Source: Kocuria sp. TGY1127_2 (GTDB lineage Bacteria; Actinomycetota; Actinomycetes; Actinomycetales; Micrococcaceae). From it: a DNA stretch of 64,000 bases. The stretch is taken from contig NZ_AP022834.1 in assembly GCF_013394385.1 (NCBI RefSeq), positions 2,170,001-2,234,000 on the forward strand, in the 5' to 3' direction. Shown here in pieces: positions 58,239-64,000 of this stretch. The first letter of the stretch is position 1, and the number at the start of each line of letters is the position of its first letter. The position numbers and the translations under genes were made by a program. The notes beneath the pieces are model-generated. The model saw only the letters and a program-made list of their open reading frames with translations, was not told where the DNA came from and did no database searches.

Positions 58239-60053
58239 GTGGCACATCTACTCGGCGGCGAATCGCTCTATATTCAGTTTCCTACCCGCACCGTATTCGA
58301 GGGAGTCACGGTCGGCGTTTCCGAGGGAAATCGCATCGGAATCGTCGGCAGGAACGGTGATGGCAAGTCGACTCTCTTGTCATTGCTTGCCCAGCGGATC
58401 ACACCCGATGCAGGACGCGTCACGATTCGTTCCGGCGTCCGCGTCGGGTATTTGGACCAATCCGACGTCCTCAACGATGACCATTCCGTCGGGTACGCGT
58501 TGGTCGGAGACACTCCGGAGTACGAATGGGCGTCCGATCCAAAGATCCGAGACATTATTTCCGGTCTGGTTCAGGACCTCGACTGGTCGGCTCCGGTCAA
58601 TTCGCTCTCAGGCGGACAACGACGACGGGTCGCCCTCGCGGAACTCCTCGTGGGCGATTGGGATGTCCTCATGCTGGATGAGCCGACCAACCACCTCGAC
58701 GTCGGGGCGATCACCTGGCTCGCACAACACCTCAAGAACAGGTGGCCGAAATCTCAAGGCGGACTCCTCACGGTCACGCACGATCGCTGGTTCCTGGACG
58801 AAATCTGCACCGACACCTGGGAAGTGCATGACGGCATGGTGGATCCCTTCGAGGGAGGCTACGCCGCCTACGTCCTGCAACGAGTCGAACGCGACCGCCA
58901 AGCAGCCGCCGCCGAAGCCAAAAGACAAAACCTCATGCGCAAGGAGCTCGCGTGGCTCCGACGAGGCGCGCCGGCCCGCACGTCCAAGCCGAAGTTCCGC
59001 ATCGATGCCGCCAATGAGCTCATCGACGACGTCCCACCGGTTCGTGACAAGGTCGAGCTCTCGCAAATGGCCGTTTCACGACTGGGCAAGGACGTCGTCG
59101 ACATCGAGGACGTCTCCGTCTCCTATCCCCTGCCCTCCGGCGGGGAGAAGTCCGTGCTGAACCACGTGACGTGGCGAATCGCACCAGGTGAGCGCACGGG
59201 GATCCTCGGAGTCAACGGGGCCGGTAAATCGACATTGCTGGGACTCGTCACCGGCGACGTCACACCTTCGGACGGTCGGGTCAAACGCGGCAAGACGGTG
59301 CGGGTTGCGACGTTGACGCAGCAACTGGACGAGCTGAAGGACGTTCTGCACGAGCGGGTCTCGGAAGTCATCGGCCGCAAGCGGACCAGCTATATCGCCG
59401 ATGGCAAGGAGATGACGCCCGGTCAGCTCCTCGAACGTCTGGGCTTCACGAACGCGCATCTGTCGACCCCCGTTCGCGACCTTTCGGGCGGTCAAAAGCG
59501 CCGTTTGCAGCTCCTGCTGATCCTGTTGGACGAGCCGAACGTGCTGATTCTGGACGAGCCTTCCAACGACTTGGACACGGACATGCTGGCGGCCATGGAG
59601 GATCTGCTGGATACATGGCCCGGCACCCTCCTGGTGGTCTCCCACGACCGTTACCTCATGGAGCGAGTGACGGACCAGCAGTATGCCGTCATGAACGGTT
59701 CTTTCCAGCATATGCCCGGTGGCGTCGACCAATACCTCGAGCTGCAGGGCCGAGCCGAAACCGTGAGTCGGGAGAAGCGGGCAACTGCCGCGTCCGAGGC
59801 CACCGCCGCCTCACGCACGGACGCTACTCATTCCGGAGCCGAAATCCGCGAGGCCCAGAAGGAGATCAAAGCGATCGACCGCAAGCTCTCAAGGCTGAGC
59901 GAGACCAAACAGAAGCTCCACGAAGAAATGGCCGCGCACGACCAGTCCGATTACGAGGGCCTGGCCGAATTCGGCCGCAAGGTCCAAGAGATTCAGAACG
60001 AAGTCGACGAGCTCGAAATGCGCTGGTTGGAGCTGTCCGAGATCGCAGGGTAG
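58239..60053 (+). CDS. ABC-F family ATPase (Uup/EttA-like translation factor)
   Basis: ABC-F proteins have two ATPase domains and no membrane part; they act on ribosomes rather than in transport. This one has 604 residues. The first domain has GIVGRNGDGKSTLLSLLA (Walker A), NSLSGGQRRRVALAELL (signature) and DVLMLDEPTNHLD (Walker B), and the linker ERDRQAAAAEAKRQNLMRKELAWLRRGAPARTSK. The second has GILGVNGAGKSTLLGLVTG, RDLSGGQKRRLQLLLILL and LILDEPSNDLD. The C-terminal 90 residues are a coiled coil (EIREAQKEIKAIDRKLSRL, then SETKQKLHEE), as in Uup. I prefer the GTG start, which is consistent with family length and with a -10 box seven bases upstream. It is divergent from the tRNA gene. Confidence 0.93.
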   Translation: MAHLLGGESLYIQFPTRTVFEGVTVGVSEGNRIGIVGRNGDGKSTLLSLLAQRITPDAGRVTIRSGVRVGYLDQSDVLNDDHSVGYALVGDTPEYEWASDPKIRDIISGLVQDLDWSAPVNSLSGGQRRRVALAELLVGDWDVLMLDEPTNHLDVGAITWLAQHLKNRWPKSQGGLLTVTHDRWFLDEICTDTWEVHDGMVDPFEGGYAAYVLQRVERDRQAAAAEAKRQNLMRKELAWLRRGAPARTSKPKFRIDAANELIDDVPPVRDKVELSQMAVSRLGKDVVDIEDVSVSYPLPSGGEKSVLNHVTWRIAPGERTGILGVNGAGKSTLLGLVTGDVTPSDGRVKRGKTVRVATLTQQLDELKDVLHERVSEVIGRKRTSYIADGKEMTPGQLLERLGFTNAHLSTPVRDLSGGQKRRLQLLLILLDEPNVLILDEPSNDLDTDMLAAMEDLLDTWPGTLLVVSHDRYLMERVTDQQYAVMNGSFQHMPGGVDQYLELQGRAETVSREKRATAASEATAASRTDATHSGAEIREAQKEIKAIDRKLSRLSETKQKLHEEMAAHDQSDYEGLAEFGRKVQEIQNEVDELEMRWLELSEIAG

Positions 60054-60537
60054 ACGACGCAGAACCGGAGAAGAGGCAGCAAGCCAGCGTTGACCGTAGA
60101 CCCGGATACCCGAATTCCAGTCAATAAGAGCTTCCTTGCCGCCACATCCAGGCGTCTTGCGGCAATCGGTGCGGGGTGCGCATAACCCGGTAGCCTCTCC
60201 CCTGCGAACCAGCACCGTCGGTAGGCGAGTTCTAAGACCTATACCGTCCGAAATCTCCACCCGGCCGAGCTAGCGCTCCACGCTGGGTTATTCCGCGCAC
60301 CCTCATCCTCGGTCTTCTCGGTCCACGGGCGCGCCACAGGCCTGCTCGAACCATGAGCGGAAAGGTCTGTTCGGCTCATCGGCGGGATCTCGTGGCTCGT
60401 CCGTGCTGTGCCAATCTTTTCCTCAATCGGCAATCCAATGTCACCCTGGCCTCCGAATACCTTGTGTAACCCGGCCATGAAGCCCTTTCGACGAATCGAT
60501 CAGGCCAATGGCACTCACACAATTTATGGAGCACAAC
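60054..60537. other. non-coding stretch between the ABC-F gene and the NRPS region
   Basis: About 480 bases without a gene I can support. A 7-bp hairpin (TTGCCGC...GCGGCAA, 60137-60167) lies about 85 bases after the ABC-F stop and may end that message. I see no DtxR/IdeR-type palindrome and no clear promoter. The minus-strand frames of about 60-80 codons here have no similarity I recognise. A 14-base near-direct repeat (GC-CTCACACAATT) occurs at 60511 and again at 60601, the second inside the small ORF. Confidence 0.45.
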
Positions 60538-60687
60538 ATGCCGTTAACCGCCCTGTTCACAGCTGCCGGTAACGTCCTGCAAACCGCCTTGGACCACCTA
60601 GCGCTCACACAATTGACGCTCGTCAACGGCCCGTTAGTGGATTTTGGGGGCCTCCTGAACGGCCTACAAATAGGGCAGTTCCAGTAA
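60538..60687 (+). CDS. unknown 49-residue hydrophobic small protein upstream of the NRPS gene
   Basis: A short frame with a well-placed GGAG site reads MPLTALFTAAGNVLQTALDH, then hydrophobic segments with LALTQLTLVNGPLVDFGGLL, ending NGLQIGQFQ. In-frame ATGs 30 and 12 bases upstream are less well served. It stops 47 bases before the NRPS start and is on the same strand. It does not match MbtH, the usual small NRPS partner: the expected Asn-Pro-Phe and Trp residues are missing. It could be a small membrane-active or regulatory peptide, or only chance; no similarity is recognised, so the coding claim rests on the ribosome site and position. Confidence 0.4.
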   Translation: MPLTALFTAAGNVLQTALDHLALTQLTLVNGPLVDFGGLLNGLQIGQFQ

Positions 60688-60734
60688 TAGTGCCTCGACC
60701 TGCAACCGAATAACCGATTTTGGAGTATATCCGT

Positions 60735-63700
60735 ATGTCACCTGGGACGGCTCAAGCCAATTTTCCGCTCACCAACCATGAGCGGATGAAATTGACGCCC
60801 GCTCAGTACGGTATTTGGTATGCGCAGCAATTGGACACCCAAAATCCTCATTACCAGATCGGGCAGTACCTCGATCTGGACGGGACCCCGGATCCCAGCG
60901 TTCTCGACATCGCCATAGCGCGATCCATGCGAGACATCGACGCGCTGTCCATGCGTTTCCACGAGGACGACCGTGGTCCTTTCGCGACTATAGAGCGGCC
61001 AGAACCGCTGGCCGAGGTTCTCGACGTCGTCGACTTGCGCCACATGGGTCAGTCAAACGCGATAGAGCGAGCCAAAGAGCGCATGGACCAAGAAATGAAC
61101 ACCCCCAGGGATATGACCGGCCCCGATCTCTTTGGAACCACCGTGTTCGAATTGCCCAACGGCCGATCCATGTTTTTCCTCCGCGTACACCACATCATGG
61201 CCGACGGTTATTCAGCCGTGATGATCCTGAAGCACCTCGCTCAGGTCTATTCGGAGATTTCCCAGAAATTCTCATCCGGGCAAATCGATGAGAAAACCCT
61301 GAGGGACGACTCCCGTGCGGCAGGAGAAAATCAGCGCGTATTCCCGAGCCATGACGATTTATTGGAGTCTCTGGACGAATACCAGAATTCCGACCAATAC
61401 GAAGAAGACAGGGATTTCTGGCGCGAAGAATCGAGCAGAGACGTTATTGCGGAGGGACTGGAAGGCACGGTCAATGGTGTCGCTCATGAGGTCACCCGAG
61501 CGACGATTCCGCTGTCCTCTGAAGAGAGTCAACAGCTCCGAGACCTCGGCAGGGATCTGCCCAAAACCATCATCAGTATTATTGCGTTGTATATTTCGCA
61601 GCACACCGGACAGGGACGCGTCTGCCTAGGCTTGCCCGTGACGGCGCGTTCGGGACGAGTGACCAAATCCACCCCGGCGATGCTCTCCAACGTCCTGCCG
61701 CTCTTCGTGGACACTTCAGCCTCATTGACTCTCGAACAACTCTTTGCGACCACGGGAACGGTCCTGCGCAAAGTGCTCAAGCACCAACGTTTCAGGTTGG
61801 AATCGTTGGATTCCGCGCCCCCTCGTACCGGCCCGTCGGTGAACCTTCTCCCCATGATCGGTGATCTGCGTTTCGGTCAGATCACAGGTTTGGTTCATAT
61901 CCTCTCGACGGGGCCCGTCAACGACCTTTCAATAGTTCTTGCGGGGTTGGACAGCGCAGCAGCGGAACCAGCGCTGATTCTCGAAGGCGATGCGCAGTTG
62001 TACTCGCCCGAGCTCCTGGCCGAGCACGGATCAGCCTTGCGTGATTTCATTGCCCTCGCCCTGCGCACTGCCCAGGACGACGTCGTCGGGCGGATGCGAA
62101 GCACCGATCCCCAAGGGACCAGCGAACTGTTGTCACAGGGTCAAGGACCGGCCCAGCGGGTGGAACCACGGCCCGTCATGGACTCGTTTGCAGAAGCAGC
62201 CAGGGCACAACCACGCCGAACCGCGGTTACCAGCCCGGCAGGCTCGCTGACCTTCGGTGAGCTGGAATCGAAGTCCACCCAATTGGCACACTATCTGCGC
62301 AGTTCGGGTCTTCACACGGGCCAACCCGTGGCGGTGCGTATTGAACGCGGTGTACTGCTGCCCTTACTCATCCTTGCTGTTCTGAAAGCCGGCGGTGCCT
62401 ATGTGCCAATGGACCCGGAGTACCCCACTGAACGGGTCCACGGAATGCTTGAGGACGCGAACCCAGCCCTCCTTCTGACCAGCCAAGAACAGGCCTCTGC
62501 GGATCGTGAGTCCGGCGCTCCCTGGGATCTGCCGACCGTGATCGTGGACTCCGACACTTCATGGAAAGACCAAAGCGCCGATGCTCGCGGTCTGCCTCGG
62601 GTATCTGCCGACGATTTGGCCTATGTCATCTTCACTTCGGGCAGTTCCGGTCGCCCCAAGGGCGTCGGAGTCGGGCACCGGTCCCTAGCAAACCTGCTCT
62701 TACAGCACCGTACCGAGTTGTTCGACCCGACTGCGCACAAACTTCACCGGCATGCCCGGATAGCCCACACTGCCGGCTTGTCCTTCGACGCCGCATGGGA
62801 CCCGATGTTGTGGTTGTTCGCGGGGCACGAGTTGGTCATGGTCGATAACGAAACCCGCAGGGACCCGCAGCGGCTGGCACAGCACCTTCACGATCTGCGC
62901 ATCGACTTCATTGAAACCACGCCCACCTTCGTCCAGGCCCTGTTGGATACGGGACTCTTCGAAAGCGACGGGCACCCGACAACGGTGGCCGTCGGCGGCG
63001 AAGAGATCAGTGCCTCACTGTGGGACCGCTTGGCCGCTTTGAACAACACCACGGCTTTGAATCTGTACGGCCCCACCGAAGCAACGGTTGACAGCATGCT
63101 GACCGTCATCTCCCCGGGGGAAGAACCCCATCTTGGCACGTCGGTAGGCAACTCCAGGCATTACATCCTGGATGCCAACATGAACCTCTCTCGACCTCAC
63201 GCAACAGGCGAACTGTATCTGGCCGGCCTCAACCTGGCCCAGGGATACGTGGGGCAAACCGGGCTGAGCGCCTCCCGTTTTGTGGCGGACCCCTTCTGGG
63301 CGGATGGTTCCAGGATGTACCGTACGGGCGACCTCGTCCGACGTCGCCCCAACGGCACAATACAGTTCTTGGGGCGAGCCGACGATCAGATCAAGATCCG
63401 GGGGTACCGGGTCGAGACCGGAGAGATAGAAGAAGCGCTTCAGAATGTCCCCGGAGTCGCCCAGTCAGTCGTGCTGGTCAGCAACTACGGCGAAGACGTT
63501 CGGCTGGTCGGATATCTGGCGACCGGGCCCAGAAGCGATACCAAGATGTCGCTGGATGTCCGAACCGTCAAAAATCACCTTCATTCGACTCTGCCCGGGT
63601 ACATGGTCCCAGCCCAGATCGTCATCGTGGACGCCCTCCCCCTGACCTCCAATGGCAAGCTCGACCGTCAGGCCCTGCCCTCCCCGGAAGCAACGGAACC

Positions 63701-64000
63701 AGCCTCGACTCGGGAGGCACGGACTGCTTCAGAAATGGAACTGGCAGAAGCGTTCGGACAGATCCTGGGCCTCCCGGCCGAGTCTGTCGGAGTGGACGAG
63801 GATTTCTTTGCCGCCGGCGGACATTCATTGTTGGCAACTCAGCTGGCGGCACTGATTTCGGACCGGACCCAGGTTCCGGTCGCGGTACGAGACATTTTCG
63901 AGAACCCGACTGTTCGGCGCTTGGCGGCACAGATCGAGGGTGCCGAAGCTAGCACTGGCACGCCGGCTTTGCAACGAGAGGAGCACCCAGAGACTATCCC
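60735..64000 (+). CDS. non-ribosomal peptide synthetase, C-A-T module (continues beyond window)
   Basis: The open frame of 1088 codons runs off the right edge. Domains: condensation (about 15-440; LTPAQYGIWYAQQ and the HHIMADGYS motif at 152-160, a complete HHxxxDG), adenylation (about 480-985; VIFTSGSSGRPKGV near 633, ELYLAGLNLAQGY, YRTGDLVR, DDQIKIRGYRVETGEIE, and NGKLDRQ with Lys about 975) and thiolation (GGHSLL with Ser about 1031). The opening condensation domain, with no loading module before it, expects an acyl donor from another protein, as in DhbF/EntF-type enzymes. By eye the pocket residues are D-A-D-E-A-G-L-V-D-K, an unfamiliar code with acidic positions, perhaps a basic amino acid. 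The product is unknown. Confidence 0.93.
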   Translation, partial: MSPGTAQANFPLTNHERMKLTPAQYGIWYAQQLDTQNPHYQIGQYLDLDGTPDPSVLDIAIARSMRDIDALSMRFHEDDRGPFATIERPEPLAEVLDVVDLRHMGQSNAIERAKERMDQEMNTPRDMTGPDLFGTTVFELPNGRSMFFLRVHHIMADGYSAVMILKHLAQVYSEISQKFSSGQIDEKTLRDDSRAAGENQRVFPSHDDLLESLDEYQNSDQYEEDRDFWREESSRDVIAEGLEGTVNGVAHEVTRATIPLSSEESQQLRDLGRDLPKTIISIIALYISQHTGQGRVCLGLPVTARSGRVTKSTPAMLSNVLPLFVDTSASLTLEQLFATTGTVLRKVLKHQRFRLESLDSAPPRTGPSVNLLPMIGDLRFGQITGLVHILSTGPVNDLSIVLAGLDSAAAEPALILEGDAQLYSPELLAEHGSALRDFIALALRTAQDDVVGRMRSTDPQGTSELLSQGQGPAQRVEPRPVMDSFAEAARAQPRRTAVTSPAGSLTFGELESKSTQLAHYLRSSGLHTGQPVAVRIERGVLLPLLILAVLKAGGAYVPMDPEYPTERVHGMLEDANPALLLTSQEQASADRESGAPWDLPTVIVDSDTSWKDQSADARGLPRVSADDLAYVIFTSGSSGRPKGVGVGHRSLANLLLQHRTELFDPTAHKLHRHARIAHTAGLSFDAAWDPMLWLFAGHELVMVDNETRRDPQRLAQHLHDLRIDFIETTPTFVQALLDTGLFESDGHPTTVAVGGEEISASLWDRLAALNNTTALNLYGPTEATVDSMLTVISPGEEPHLGTSVGNSRHYILDANMNLSRPHATGELYLAGLNLAQGYVGQTGLSASRFVADPFWADGSRMYRTGDLVRRRPNGTIQFLGRADDQIKIRGYRVETGEIEEALQNVPGVAQSVVLVSNYGEDVRLVGYLATGPRSDTKMSLDVRTVKNHLHSTLPGYMVPAQIVIVDALPLTSNGKLDRQALPSPEATEPASTREARTASEMELAEAFGQILGLPAESVGVDEDFFAAGGHSLLATQLAALISDRTQVPVAVRDIFENPTVRRLAAQIEGAEASTGTPALQREEHPETI

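Noticed and set aside
60054-60537. An iron-responsive DtxR/IdeR operator that would mark the NRPS as a siderophore gene
   Set aside because: No TTAGGTTAGGCTAACCTAA-like palindrome could be found before the NRPS start.
60421-60690. A frameshifted MbtH gene ahead of the NRPS
   Set aside because: A faint N-terminal echo (KPF with acidic residues after a shift) does not continue into the Trp-containing core that defines MbtH.

Overview
The window looks like chromosomal DNA from a high-GC actinobacterium, most likely a member of the Micrococcales close to the Micrococcaceae. The support is family-level: a SAM-IV riboswitch ahead of metY, an Rpf-type transglycosylase with LysM, an Rv1264-like adenylate cyclase next to a PP2C phosphatase, actinobacterial acyl-CoA carboxylase parts (alpha, beta, epsilon and BirA), the fused RmlC-RmlD protein, SufU/SufS, gatCAB, and several genes that appear to have leaderless starts. 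The exact genus cannot be fixed from the sequence alone.

Layout. 0-3.1 kb (minus): methionine synthesis operon metY-metX plus a cut-off esterase, led by a SAM-IV riboswitch. 3.3-7.0 kb (plus): amino-acid permease and oligopeptidase B. 7.1-17.9 kb (minus): gatCAB, Rpf with a long structured leader, ligA, PP2C phosphatase/adenylate cyclase, a PH-domain membrane protein and birA. 18.0-28.1 kb (plus): YciI, acyl-CoA carboxylase beta and epsilon, a DUF885 protein, a dicarboxylate symporter, aldehyde dehydrogenase, Maf and the biotinylated carboxylase alpha subunit. 28.4-35.3 kb: MHS transporter, a disulfide-less flavin reductase (minus), then nucleoside salvage (purine nucleoside phosphorylase, phosphopentomutase/PGM-like mutase, deoC) and a small membrane protein. 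35.5-44.6 kb: mfd, DUF2505, nhaA, sufU-sufS, pth and rplY.

44.8-55.4 kb is the accessory core, a rhamnose/polysaccharide locus. It holds rmlB-rmlCD, a VanZ-like protein, three GT4-type and one GT2-type glycosyltransferases, an OafA-type acyltransferase, and a nucleotidyltransferase-fold protein overlapping a PqqD-like small protein. The locus is eroded. I read a decayed rmlA fragment, a frameshifted GT2 fragment and a 90-codon stub of a membrane protein in its apparent gaps.

55.5-60.1 kb returns to housekeeping genes: prs-glmU, tRNA-Gln and an ABC-F ATPase. From 60.5 kb to the right edge there is an unknown 49-codon ORF followed by a non-ribosomal peptide synthetase (C-A-T so far) that runs out of the window. 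Its adenylation pocket does not match a code I know.

The most notable signals are the PqqD/nucleotidyltransferase pair inside a decaying glycan locus, the NRPS with its small leader ORF, the structured Rpf leader, a 13-bp perfect inverted repeat over the maf promoter and start codon, and a shared TANNNT-7 nt-RTG start arrangement at five genes.
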